Assembly (NCBI GenBank): GCA_023313575.1
Contig: JAJTTP010000001.1
Location: 2,046,001-2,110,000 of the forward strand
DNA: 64,000 bases
From: Eutypella sp. D-1
Lineage: Eukaryota; Ascomycota; Sordariomycetes; Xylariales; Diatrypaceae
Direction of reading: 5' to 3'
The position numbers were made by a program, and so were the translations under genes. How positions within the stretch are numbered: the first letter of the stretch is position 1; each line of letters begins with the position of its first letter. The notes under the pieces were generated by a model. It saw only the letters and a program-made list of their open reading frames with translations, did no database searches and was not told the origin of the DNA. This document shows positions 35,557 through 47,600 of this stretch, in pieces.

Positions 35557-37074
35557 TCATGTCATTGTAATATTGTATATAGGGTGATGTACATATGAGT
35601 TTTGAGGCGTCATTGGCGGAATGTAATGCCATTTTAGAAGGTACTCTTAGGTTGTTCCAAACCGCTGGACGTAGGTAAGTAAGACTTCGTCTGAACATAG
35701 AGAAGCAAAGTCCTGGCGTTATGTCAACTTATAGACTGGAATATGCTGAGTGCGATCCAGGGTGGCGATTTTAAGTCCTCATGATGTATGTGCCTAAAGT
35801 CCCGATTCACCTCTACCTGAGTATTTAGCGTTTAGTATGTATCTGCGCACAAGTATCATGATAACTGATGAGGTGGAACCACTTTTTTGGACAGCAAGTT
35901 GCAACTGCCTGCTAATTCGAAAAAGGGGAGGCAGACCCACATTATTTGACAGAACCAACCTTCAAGTCATACGGTAAGTTGAGAGAGAGAAGGAGCGGTA
36001 TACTGAAATTGGAAAATACTTAAGTGCCCAGGTGCCCAGATGGATAGGGGCTGAAAAAAACAACCTCCACTAGGAGCCTTAAGGTGCTAGGTTATATCGG
36101 ATAGGTAGGTAAATAATTGGGTTAAATCACTTAGGTACTTTATAACTATTATCTATGCGACTTCCGCGGTGATTCAATTACCGAGACTAGCCAGCATCCT
36201 AATTATCAACACCCGATAGTTAGACCTATTTTCTATCAGGATTGGACCTGTCAGGTCACTTCTTCTCCAATCATGTCATTATGCATTTCTAGTTCCCCTT
36301 TCCTGATCACACACTATCATACCATTATACAAAAGTTAGGAACAGAGTTGCCTTAGAGTCATCCAACATCTCTTTCAATTCCCTCCAGACCGTTAACTCA
36401 GGCTATGTACTCAGCTCGTAGACCTATACTGTGTGCTTAGGCTTTACGGGCTGTGGATGCTGGGGCTGGTTGAGGCGCCAAATCGACCTCCACGTCCTGT
36501 AATCCTATAACACACTGGGCAACAGAATCTAACATTCATATCTTAATAAATATGGAGCTCGCAGATATGTAACACGTACTTAGTGGACTAGCAAGGAGGA
36601 ATCTAGGCTCAACAGAGCTCCTCATAAGCCTATTCTTGAACGGAGTTGGCCTGCATGGTGGCATCAGCAATGGCTACTTGTAAATGTTACACGTGCTTAC
36701 GAAATGCAGCAGGCTGCGATGGCTGTATGAACCCATAACCATACATTGGCTGTGATACGACAAGAATTTGCTGACAACATCAACAGAACCATACATAGGC
36801 TGAACCGAGGAAGTGATGCACATGTCGGTAATAGGGGTCTGGTTTAAATGCTTCATATAATTAGCTTCTTCACAGCCTCGTGGGAAAACTTGGCTGCCGC
36901 TCCTTGCCGAATTGGCGGCTGATGGCGCCATCCACCGGGCACAGGAAAGTAGCTTGCGGATATTGATTTTACATAAAGAATGGGCAAACCTGGACTTAGA
37001 CAAGAATCCCCCCCTCGGTATGCCTCTTGCCAGAACCATTCTTGATTGTCTTCCGACGGAGCTCGATTTGCGAC
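35557..37074. other. 1.5 kb intergenic stretch
   Basis: Divergent promoter space that should include the missing first exon of the oxidase gene. It holds TAGGTAGGTAAA and TTAGGTAC words at about 36102-36138. No other gene recognised. Confidence 0.5.
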
Positions 37075-37893
37075 ATGATTATGCCCAATATGGCTCGCTT
37101 TACCCTTCTCGCACTTGCTCATCTCTTGCTCGCCAGCCTGGCGGTCGCTGCCCTGCTGGTAGACTACGATGCCGCTAGAGGGGACGACCCGTCGAAGCTC
37201 GGGACACGAAACCTCGAAGCTGCCCGTGATGTCAAACCGAAGGAGAATAGCGATGGGCTTTACATCAAGGCCGACGTCGACTGGCGTGGTACCAAGTGCG
37301 GCCACCTCCACCGTAACGAGACCAGTATTCGGTGAGGTCTACATTCGTAATGACTTTCCCCCAGAGGCATCTCAGATCTAACATGCCTTAGGACTGAGTA
37401 CCACTCTCTGAATGGAAAGACAGAGTCTGGGAAACCCTACTTCATCGGCTACCAGTTTTCGCTGGGCGCCACACCTCACGCACTCATGGTCTGGCAGTGG
37501 AAAGAGTACGAGGCCAATGGGAAGGATGGCAACGGTGCCAACATTCCCCTCTCCCTGGAGATCCGAGACGGCGAGTTGCAACTGGGCTACTCGTCTAAGA
37601 AGGACGCCAGCCGTGCCCCGCAGTGGAAGACCGCTATCAAGCCGAAGACGTTGTATACTGTCGGTATCGAAATCCTGGCCAAGAGCAGTGGGGGCCACGT
37701 GCGGCTGTGGTGGGACGGAAACCCGGTGGTTTTCTCGACCACGGGCACTACGACCGTGCAAGGGAACATGTTTCCTGGCTGGAGCGACCCTAAGTTCGGG
37801 GCTTATCGCGGCGAGGGCGTCGTCGTGGATAGTTATGTCTACCAGGTGCAAATTGGAAATTCCAAGGGTGAGCTGGACAGCAAGTTCTTTTGA
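37075..37893 (+). CDS. Secreted polysaccharide lyase-like protein (heparin/glucuronan-lyase fold type)
   Basis: Two exons, 37075-37331 and 37392-37893, join in phase 2 to 252 residues. The N-terminus is a signal peptide (MARFTLLALAHLLLASLAVA after alternative Mets at 37075, 37081 and 37090). The mature part follows the jelly-roll pattern of the Pfam Polysacc_lyase group (heparinase I / PL20 glucuronan-lyase-like): HLHRNETSIRTEY near the N-terminus, YFIGYQFSLG, LMVWQWKEY, IPLSLEIRDGELQLGY, then VRLWWDGNPVVF and KFGAYRGEG. The enzyme would act outside the cell on uronate-containing polysaccharides. Substrate cannot be set from sequence alone. It is convergent with a GH10 xylanase gene 0.66 kb away. 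Confidence 0.68.
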
Positions 37894-38554
37894 GGAGCGA
37901 TCCCAGTTTCTTATGTTCTGCGCGGTTCATGATGTATGCATGATGATTGAGGCTGCGATGGATGGAGCTACGGAATGTCTGGGGATTATCTCGGAGTAAA
38001 CGGGAAAAATTACGTATGCATGGATTTTCTTTTGTTACTATGCCTTGGCCATGACAGGCTATGTTGTCTTACATATGCTCCTCTTGCCAATAGATGAGGT
38101 GGAAGGCGTCTCTTGACAATGGATTATGCGAGCGAACAGTCCGGCTACAATCTTTAATCGTAAACTAGAGACGTCAGGGACGGATATATCTTCCAGTCAC
38201 ATTTGTCTAGAGACAGCGTGCCATACGTTGCCCTCCAAAAGTTTTACATAACTAAAGGTACTATCTGCATAGACTAGGTTTAGATACATCAAGGCTCTCG
38301 TAATGCTTTTGATTAACTGAAATGTTCAATTGGACATGTAAACACCCTACTTTTAAGTATAGCTAATAGACAAAGACTAGATTGGTACAACATCTCTCAA
38401 CTTGCACTCGGCCGTGTCATAACAAATAAAGGGACTTTATTAGGAGAGATATATTTCAAGTACGGTCCAAGGGGGCACAACTAAAAGGCTTTACATAACC
38501 CGTCGTATTTTCTGTAAAATACGATCACCCCTTGAGACCGGAGACACTGCCCCT
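37894..38554. other. Convergent spacer between lyase-like and xylanase genes
   Basis: About 660 bp, AT-rich, no gene recognised; holds both 3' UTRs. Confidence 0.55.
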
Positions 38555-40018
38555 TCATGAGAGAGCAGCGACGACAGCATCATACGCGGGCTTCGGCTTG
38601 TAACTAGAGTCCCAAAGTAGAGGGGCCTGCTGGGGTTGCCATGAGTCCTATTGAAGAAGTCAGTTAATGAGAACACGAAGAACGGCAAGGCCACCAATTC
38701 AAAGTAAAGAACTACTCACAGCATCACTAATACCCCACATCGTGATTCCGACGCAGGCTTCCACCGCGAGACACGCCTCCACGACAGCGACGAATTCGTC
38801 CGCTGGCGCTTGATCAATGTCGAGTTCCGTGATGGAAAGTTCGCTAACGCCCGTGGCTGCGAGCGCTTCGAGGCTAGACTTCTCGCCGCTGGCGTTGGGG
38901 TTGACGCCGCCGAGGTGGCCCTGGGAGCCGATGCCATCGATGGGGATTCCAGCCTCGAGCCACTTCTTGACGTGCGGGACCATGCCGACCTTGACCTTAG
39001 GCTTGTCCGCGTTTTCAAGGTGGTACTCGTTGATGTACAGCTTGGCGTCCGGGTCGGCGGCGTGAGCGGCCTCAAAGGCAATGCGCACGAAGTCCTCACC
39101 CAGCACCCGCGTGAAAACGCAGTCACGCAGCGAGCCGTCCGTGGCGAAGATCTCGTTGACGACGTCCCACGCGGCCACGCGGCCGCGGTAGCGCCCGACG
39201 ATCTCTGTGATATGGTTCTCGATGACGCTCGTCAGCTCGTCGGGGTCCGTGATGGCCTCGACGTAGGCCGGCAGCTGCTGGTACCAGAGGAGCGTGTGTC
39301 CACGCACGCTGAGGCCGTGTTCCTCGGCGTAGTCGACGAGCGCGTCCGAGCCCGCGAAGTTGAAGGAGCCCCGCGACGGCTCGATCGCGTCCCACTTCAT
39401 GCTGTTCTCCGGCGTCAGCGACCCGAAGTCCGAGGCGATGATCTTCGCGTTCTGCGCCTTGTTCAGCGTCCCGGAGTCCGCCGCCGTGCCGAAGTACTTC
39501 TTGCCCTTCGCCTTGAAGAGCGCGTCGATGCCGGAAGCGCCCGAGGTCGGCGATGGCTTGGCCGTGCTGGACGTGGATGTAGACGCAGATGACGCAGATG
39601 ACGCAGACGCGGATGCGGATGCGGAGGTAGGCGCGGATGTAGATGCGGTTGCTGATGCAGATGAGGTCGCTGATGCAGATTCGGACACAGACTCAGACAC
39701 CGACACAGACACCGACACCGACGCAGAACCAGAGGCAGATATAGTAGTAGATCCAGATGCAGAAACAGACGCGGATCCAGACGCAGACGCAGACGCAGAC
39801 GTGGGCTCGTTGGTCGCCGACGTGCTTGGGCCCGGGGAGGCCACGTACCCTCCCGAGGATGTCTCCGGTGCGCCACTCGACGGCTGATCAGATTTCGTCG
39901 ATGCAGCGGTGCCGGTCGACGTCACTTCAACGGCCGAGGATGAAGCAGGCCGGTGGCGGCAGGGACTGGCGATGGCCCCAATAGGGGCGAGAATATACGC
40001 TAACGCGATGGGCTTCAT
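38555..40018 (-). CDS. GH10 endo-1,4-beta-xylanase with long Ser/Ala-rich linker
   Basis: Two exons, 40018-38720 and 38647-38555, give 463 residues. A signal peptide ([15 protein letters not shown]) is followed by about 140 residues of Ser/Ala/Thr/Val low complexity (roughly 25-160), with no carbohydrate-binding module in front of it. The GH10 barrel starts at [17 protein letters not shown]. Key motifs are [31 protein letters not shown] (acid/base Glu289), [18 protein letters not shown] and ITELDID (nucleophile Glu398). The short second exon supplies the conserved [13 protein letters not shown] and [10 protein letters not shown] end. Secreted, hydrolysing xylan. The linker may be heavily O-glycosylated or hold the enzyme at the wall; that is inference. 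Confidence 0.95.
39560..39830. repeat. Ser/Ala-coding minisatellite in the xylanase linker
   Basis: Tandem hexanucleotide-like units reading GAYGCR on the plus strand (GATGCAGATGAC, GACGCAGACGCA, GACACCGACACC) encode alternating Ser-Ala, Ser-Val and Ser-Glu on the minus strand. Arrays of this type vary in length between strains. Confidence 0.85.
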
Positions 40019-42002
40019 TGTGGAAGACTACGAAAGTAAGATATAGATAGCTTAATTAAATATTAAAAGGAAAGGGATGAACTGGTGTAATAGTGCAACG
40101 ATGCTACAGAAACGAGTGACTTGGTCGGTATGTTGAAAAATTAACGAGAGTAAGCTACCGAAATCCGCATATAGAGCCTTGCCGCCGTAACCAAGAGATA
40201 TATCTCTACCGTGGTATGAAGAGGAAGCGACTCCTCAAGGCTCAGTCGACGAACTGTCGACCTATATAGCATATTCGCAAATGCTACTATCCCCTGACTA
40301 TCTAATATCCCGATCCAACACAGCACAGCCACGGCTAGACGCCTAGATATCCTGGCCTACCAACTGTAACCAAGGAAGTGACTGGAAAGGGAACCATATC
40401 GGACCACATATAAGCTCCATGAAACCAAAAGAGGGCCATAGTCTTCCCAAAGGAGCTCCAGGAAGGGAGAGCCAGAATCAAGGAACGGTTAGACAGTGGG
40501 GCAGACAGTCTCTCCCGGAGTCTGGGCCGAGGGGCCAAATCCTCTCCGGCTGCCATTCTAACCAGCTCAGTCTAGTAGGCAAGGTAGTGAAGGTGAAAAT
40601 AAGGCCGCGCGCGCGATTATGGTCACTCCTACCTTCCCCCCCTGTTTACTACTTATGCTTTGGAGACCTGTCAAGGACCAAGACCAGGAACACATCCCGC
40701 TATATCGGGTCCTCCTATAGCCCGGTTTTGCTCGTATCCCGGCGGCCTATCCTCTTCTCGGGCGCCTAGCCCCGATAAGCCCATGCAGGGGCCGATACCC
40801 ACGCGCGAGCGCCCCATTTTTAAGACATTAACATGACGGGCGTTATATCTCGTCATATTTGGTTTTTCTCGGCTCGCTAGTGACTTTGTCGGAAATTAGC
40901 TGCGATCTCGTCACGTCCATTTCGTTTGTACTTGGTGTGGCCCGGATGATGATAGGACATGGAAGCATTTTGCCTCTCTTATTCAGTTGGTTGATTGCGG
41001 GTACTTGCTTTGGCTTAGACTACGTAGTTAGATCAGGTACCTACCTATGTTTCGTTTCGTTTGGTTTATTTTGTTTTGTGTCAGTTTGCTATTTGTTACT
41101 TGCGTAGTCACCTGAAACATAGCTTTGCCGTTGGCGTAATTATCTTCCAAGAAGTTCCGACTTTTGGGTCCCCTCTAGTTCCGATGATGGCCGTCCAGCC
41201 TTAAAAAGATCGATGCTGCATACTTGTATCTAGTATCTACACCTACTATCCATAAGAAAAATAGGTAGGTGCAAGATTATCATACTTTTTCGGTCTTTTG
41301 AAGGTTGTTACGCCACATGTGCATTTCCCTCGCAGTTCGTTTACATGCATGAACCTAAGTCTCATGTACCTAGGTAGGTGTAACTTCAGAGTTACCGGGC
41401 AGATAGAAGAGGTACCTAGGTAGCTTTAATGAGCTCTAGAGGTAAGTAAATACTACCTACCTGGGTAGGTACCTCGGCAGGTATCACGTATGTAGGGGTT
41501 AAAAGCGCTCCTGTGGATGGACTCAACGTCTCATCGCTGGCTACTGGGTACAAGTCAAAATACGTACATGTAGTTCGATGTTGTTTACTTAGGTACAATG
41601 CATCAGGGATGTCAATTTACTGATCTAGATCTGTATGTCGATCAGGATCCATCGATGCAGTCTGAAATGTGGTGCCATATACATAACTACTGGCAAACTG
41701 GTGGTCATAGCCGGTTGGTTGGTTTATAGAGAACCTTTGTGGGGGGTTAAGTACAGAGAGAGTATCGATAGTGGGGTATACGTTATCTTATCGATCTATG
41801 ATCTGCAAATAAGTTGTGACCTCGGGATGCCCCTCCCTCCGTATTTTTTTGTATTAGTTTTTCCCCGGGTGTGGTATTATCGCATACATTACCACCTATA
41901 GACCTAAACAGACCATCGTACCATTTTCTACCTCGCTGTTTGTGAAGTCAATGCAAATTGCATCCATTCGCAACCTTTCTTTTGGCAATATTTTGATTCA
42001 TC
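40019..42002. other. 2 kb divergent intergenic region upstream of the xylanase and DOHH genes
   Basis: The ACCTA/TAGGT word is dense at 41036-41046, 41220-41275, 41367-41380, 41411-41423 and 41451-41485. No frame has domain or splice support. Confidence 0.55.
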
Positions 42003-43084
42003 ATGTCATCGACGAAGGATCCGATGGCGACTATCGCCAGCCTCCGCGAGTCGCTCTGTTCCGAGGCGACCCCGCTACCGGTCCGGTTCCGGGCCCTCTT
42101 CTCACTCAAGCATCTAGCCCGGCACGAAGCCGGCGACGCCGCCATTGCCGCCATCGAGGCAATCGCAGCGGGCTTCGCCTCGCCCTCCGCACTCCTCAAG
42201 CACGAACTAGCATATTGCCTGGGACAGTCTGAGAACAACGCCGCCGTCGCGCCCCTACGTGGGGTTCTGGCTGATCTACAGGAGGACACGATGTGTCGGC
42301 ACGAGGCGGCCGAGGCACTGGGCGCCCTTGGTAAGGCTGAGAACCTCGACATCCTGCGCGAGTTCAGAGACCGGCCTGGCGAGGACGTCGTCATTACCGA
42401 GACGTGCGAGATCGCCATCGATAGAATAGAGTGGGAGAACTCGGAGACGCGGAAGAATGAGAAATTGCGACAGAGGTACGGACATGGACCCGAGCATTTT
42501 TTCACTTATTGTTAATCTTTTAGCGTGATCATCGCGCAACGCAAGAAGCTATCTTGATTCTAACTTGAAGTAGTGATTTCGCCTCGATAGATCCGGCGCC
42601 CCCCATGCCCGAAACCCAACAAACCGTCGAGGAACTCGAGAAGACTCTAATGGACACGAAAGCGCCCCTCTTCCTGCGGTATCGCGCCATGTTCGCGCTG
42701 CGCGACCTCGCGTCGCCGCCAGATCTGCCCACGGCCGTGCCCGCTGTCCATGCCCTCGCCAAGGGCTTCGCCGATTCGTCCGCGCTCTTCCGCCACGAGA
42801 TCGCCTTCGTCTTCGGCCAACTCTCACACCCGGCTTCGATTCCCGCCCTCACCGCCGCACTGGGAAACCTCGAGGAGGCGAGTATGGTACGGCACGAAGC
42901 CGCGGAGGCGCTCGGCAGTCTGGGTGATGAGGAAGGTGTGGAGGATACCTTGAAGAAATTTCTCCACGACAAGGAGAAGGTCGTCCGGGAGAGCGTTATC
43001 GTCGCCTTAGATATGGCCGATTTCGAGCAGTCGCATCAAACTGAATATGCGTTGATTCCCGAGGCGCCAAAGGTAGTGGCGTAA
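42003..43084 (+). CDS. LIA1: Deoxyhypusine hydroxylase (HEAT-repeat di-iron monooxygenase)
   Basis: Two exons, 42003-42475 and 42574-43084, join in phase 2 to 327 residues (yeast Lia1 is 325). The four metal-binding His-Glu pairs are present: KHELAY (67-68), RHEAAEALG (100-101), RHEIAF (232-233) and RHEAAEALG (265-266). They sit in two symmetric halves of HEAT-like repeats separated by the linker [11 protein letters not shown]. The enzyme hydroxylates deoxyhypusine on eIF5A to make hypusine, needed for translation elongation at difficult motifs. Cytosolic. The gene is convergent with RPA12, stops 125 bp apart. An extra HE at 41-42 is probably incidental. Confidence 0.96.
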
Positions 43085-43209
43085 TTGTCTGGTAAGGGAG
43101 ATAGTTCGGACCAAAATGTATAATACCCCAGAAGCATGATCTGTCGTATCTCTTCTCTCTTGAACTGATTGACGGCATCGGTGTGAAATTGAGCGAGTTT
43201 AGAACGAGT

Positions 43210-43767
43210 TCAGTTATTCGTATTCCACCTAAGTGACACACCACCACTGTCAGCCGCTTCCTCGTTTCATCTATTGCGCCCAATCCATTCTTTTTAAGGG
43301 GTCGGTAAAAATATGCATACTTATGTCCGCATGGGCAGGTATAGAAAATCGTACTGCCTTCATCTGCGCCTCGCAGCTGCACGGCCGAGAATCGGACCTG
43401 ATTGCTGCCACACTTCTCACACGTTTCGCTGGAGACAGCTTCGGTCTGCATCTTGTGTCGCTCGACGGTCTTGACTATCGAGAGTTTCTGTCGTAGGAGG
43501 GAAGGGAAATCGGAGGGTTTGCTCTGGGTTACGACGACCTTGGAGGAGACATCTATATGCAAGTAGATATGTCAGCAAGCCATTGGCTATGATCACGGAT
43601 AGGCGGGCGCCTATCTGCCATTCAGATAGGGTCCAATGGCCATGAGACGCACCTCTATTCTCTGCGCCGCAGCATTCGCAGTTAAGGATATTCTTCACAT
43701 TACCCTTGGACACGGGCAGTAAGTTACCGCAGTCAGTACAGAACACTAGGGATCCAATTGCTGCCAT
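43210..43767 (-). CDS. RPA12: RNA polymerase I subunit A12.2 (Rpa12)
   Basis: Three minus-strand exons, 43767-43653, 43552-43321 and 43228-43210, give 121 residues (yeast 125). The N-terminal zinc ribbon has Cys10, Cys13, Cys30 and Cys33 (FCTDCGNLLP, CECCG). The C-terminal TFIIS-like ribbon has CEKCGS, the loop RGADEGSTIFYTCP with the catalytic Asp-Glu pair, and CGHKWNTNN. The last six codons, including the stop, come from a 19-nt terminal exon; without it the frame runs on into intron sequence. Rpa12 acts in the nucleolus in Pol I transcription, RNA cleavage and termination on rDNA. Confidence 0.94.
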
Positions 43768-44671
43768 TTTGATTGGTCTATTGTTATTTCCAAGTTGAAT
43801 AGCAATTTCTCCACGCGAACAGAGAGAGGGAGGGAGGGAGGCAGGTAGAAAAGAGGGAATTTTTTGACCTGGAGCAATGTCGCATTTAGGCAAGACAAGG
43901 AACGAAATTCGAGCTCGAGTTTTTTCTATGCCTTGTCTCTTTCTCGAGACTTTCTCCAAAATTTTTGATCTCATCTGATAGGTTGCAAGTTATGGAGTAT
44001 ATGCAATACTAATAAACGTCATACTCGACTTAATTGCATACATGCTGACGCTAATTATGCAATATAAGACTAGCGCTTTTTGAATGTTGGCAGGCTGCTG
44101 TTACCTATACCCACTTTTCAAACGCCAAACGCCAATCTGCTGAGTACCTAGGTACTTATTGAAGTATCTAAATTTCCCCGACCGTGTATGGGTGGATACC
44201 CGACCTCTTCTTGCTCCCGGGTACATAATACTTAGTAGTGGTAGTCGCATGGATAAGGCAAGGTACCTGTCCAAAATGTAGCGACAACCTTAAGGTTAAC
44301 TCTAACTCCATTGATAACCGCACCTGTGCATCCTCAGCTGCACTACCAATCTGGAACCTGCAACCCAGTCAGTTAATCAACCTTCGCAAGGCAACCTTGG
44401 AAGTTTTCGGCGCGCCTCTTGAGTTTACTAGGTTCCTATCAACTTACTCATGGCGCACGACGCGGTGCCCGCTCCATTACAGGTTCATCCGGTTCGGAGG
44501 AGTGCGGTCGCAATGAACTTTTAGATATCGCTTCACGGGAAAACCTCAAGATTGCGGTTGATGACGACGAGGACAACAACGAGGACAACGAGAACGACGA
44601 AGACGACGAGAGCGACGACGAGAAAGACGTGAAAGCGTAACTATTTCATCATCACGAGCAGTATCGTCAAC
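43768..44671. other. Divergent promoter region of RPA12 and SCC2
   Basis: About 900 bp. The right end holds an Asp/Glu-coding GAC/GAG run (44558-44630) within a 73-codon frame ending 32 bp before the SCC2 ATG; it could be an upstream ORF or simply leader sequence. ACCTAGGTAC occurs near 44146. Confidence 0.5.
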
Positions 44672-47600
44672 ATGGCGCACCCCCATCCTGCTGGTGGTGC
44701 TGGCGGCAGCGGAATATACCACAACGGCATCGCGTCGTATCCCTCACCTCAACCACAAGATGAAGCTTATCGGCAACAATATCAACGGCAACAGTATCAG
44801 GCACAATACCAGCAACATCCACAACACCAGCAGCCTCATCATAATCATGAGAATAAAGTGTTACATGAATCGCTACCGCAATATTCGCAGAGGGCTTTTA
44901 CGCTGGACGAAGCGCTGCCTTACACTCCTTTTACATCGGTCTTTCCTTTTGAATCTGGTAAGAGCTATCTACCCGACCCTTTGACCACATACGCGACTGC
45001 CGCCTCCCGCGACCTCGAAATTTTTCACAACCTGTGCACTTTCCTCGAGTTCGAATCCGAGAATTGGAAAGACCAGACAATTGCCTTGTTCCTTCCTACC
45101 CACCTACCTGCCTACCTACCTAGATACCTACTTAGGAGCATTGCAACTGCCTAGGTTGGATCCCATCTAATTTGACTTTCCTCCCACTTCTCTCTGTCAT
45201 CTCTATTAATCCCGAGGTCATTTCTTCCCCGTACTTCTTCCCTGCATACATCATCGGCAAGCTCCAACACATATATATACGTATATATATATATATATAT
45301 ATATATATGTCAAGTCAGGCTCGCGATTTGCACTTGAAGCTAACTCTAGAACGCAATTATAGACATTATTAGCAATCCTACTATCGGATCAGGACCTCTC
45401 GCCCCCCCTGTCGCCGACCTCGTCTCACGAGATGACCTGGATGCTCTGAATAGGGAGGTCGCGAATTCTAACACCTCAAAACGTTTCGAGGGTAGTTTGG
45501 AGTTCGTGCAAAACCTCCTTAGGGCGGAGAAGGTTACCGAATTGTAAGCCCAGCGTTTCTCGTAGTGTTTCGCACTGAATACGAGATCTAACCATACTTG
45601 CGATATAGTCAATTCAAGACTTTCCCCAAAGTCGCCTCCCCAGCCGAGTCCGTGTCTACAAGTCTTCTCGATGGGCTGTCACCGTTTACGCGAAAGATAT
45701 ACGAAAACACGTCCGTAGCCTTCCGTTATCCTTCGCCCGAAACACCGAAAACTTCCGCGCCGAACGGTCAAGCCATGGCCCCAAAGACCACGAAAAAGTC
45801 GCCAAAGGCTCGTGGCAGGCATGAGCCCCATAAAGTCGTGAAGCACAATCCTGCCTCGGCTAACGCCCAAGCTGTTGCGCAAAACAAGGCCAGAATCGAA
45901 GTACATATTCCAAGTCGACGGGACTTCGCTGGTACTTCGTCTCACACTCCACCCAAGCCTGCTCCCCCAGCAGCTCCAGCGCAGCCAACGTATACGGGTC
46001 CTTCAAACCAGGACCAGCCTCAGACAGTATCCTTAGCAGATCTGATGGTGAAGCGAGAGCCTCCCCCGCCGATACTGCCACCAGTTGCATCGCAACCGGC
46101 AATTGATATGCCAACCCTGCCACCCAAATCGGCTCAACCAGCATCTACACCTATACCTGCATCAGAACCTGCGCCAGCACCTGTACAGAGCACGCCCTCA
46201 AATCAGGCAACTCCTAGTTCATCTGTACAGCCAGCATCTTTTACGCCAGTGCCAGTACCAGTCCCGGTATCAGCACCAGCTCCTACGCCAGCGCCAAAGC
46301 TTCATGAAAGTACAGCCGCCCAATCTACAAAGCCGTCTCCAACTCCAGCCCACCCGACACCAGAGAAAGATTCGCCGACTCAGGCGCACAGACGAGCAAG
46401 TATTAAAATTGAACTTCCTGCGGCCACATTCAATAAGGAAGAGTTTGCTGTCGTGCCGGATTCTGTAGATGCTCCGCTCCACTTATCTGCGAAGAGGAAA
46501 CGTGCTGAGCACGATGTGAATGGTGACCTCCTAAGTACGGATCTGAATCAACGGGAGCTTGCCAATGTCGCCTTCACAGATTTACGGAGATATCTCCAGG
46601 ACATTTTCGTGGCCGAGGATCTAACCTTGGCTCGGGGCGCTGGTTCTTCCCATCTAATATACTTGACGGCCGAACAGGAGCCCACCTTGACTATAGCCGC
46701 CCACAACAGGGTCCACACTCTCATCAATCGTGCTATAGAATTAGGATGCTTTAAGCAAGCACCCTTGGACGATATAATACGCATCCAGAACCTGAGCGAG
46801 AGTGCCTTGAAGCAGGCGAACTCTCTCGACTTCCAGGTCAGCAGGTCGTGGGCCGAGGCTGATGTGGGATTATGGGTACAACAGCTCCCCGACATCGAAG
46901 CAGGACTGAAGGCTGCGCGAACCTCACTGCGCATCATGTGTGGTGGGAGAGAAGAGAAACAGCTGTATTCTGAAGATCTTATTCAACTGGCGCTAAACCT
47001 CTTCCGCACTGTCATGGACAGCATCATTGTGCCTTTAGCAGAATTGCGAAGTACTGGGGATACAGCCGGCGTCTTCCGCAACCTCTCCCCGCATAAGAAG
47101 ACTATCGGTGCACTGTTCACTGCTAGCCAGCGGCTTTTCGCACTCATGTGCGATCTAATTGCGAGCATTGATGTGTCTGAGATGGTTGTCAATACCTTGG
47201 AGTTTGCATCATCTCGACTTATCTTCGTCGAGAATGCATACACTGAGAAGGATTCTGTGATCGGCGTACAAAAGTTTGATGGGCTTCGCTCGGTCGCCAT
47301 GAATATGTTGACTCAGATTTTCATGATGAATCCATCCCAGAGGCAAGGTATATTCAACGGGATCCTAACATCATTGGGAGACTTGCCTGTCAGCAAGCAG
47401 AAAGCAAGGCAGTTCAAGCTTTCGGATGGGGGCAGCATCCAACCTGTTTCGGCTCTTCTCATGCGTCTAGTCCAGGCTAGTGCTGGCAAAGCCCATGACC
47501 GGACAGAGAGTCGTCGCAGTCAGATGATAGAATCACTCGCCGAGGACGACACGAATGAAGCCACGCATGAAGCCAAGGCTCCTAAGAAGCCTACGTACTT

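Noticed and set aside
39560..39830. Regularly spaced repeats that might suggest a CRISPR array
   Set aside because: Short in-frame codon repeats inside a eukaryotic gene, without unique spacers.
38810..39887. Plus-strand frames of 260 and 175 codons over the xylanase
   Set aside because: Antisense to a gene with clear GH10 catalytic motifs; Asp/Ala repeats come from the Ser/Ala minisatellite.
44419..44640. 73-codon acidic frame just before SCC2
   Set aside because: Mostly a GAC/GAG run; may be an upstream ORF but there is no independent support for a gene.
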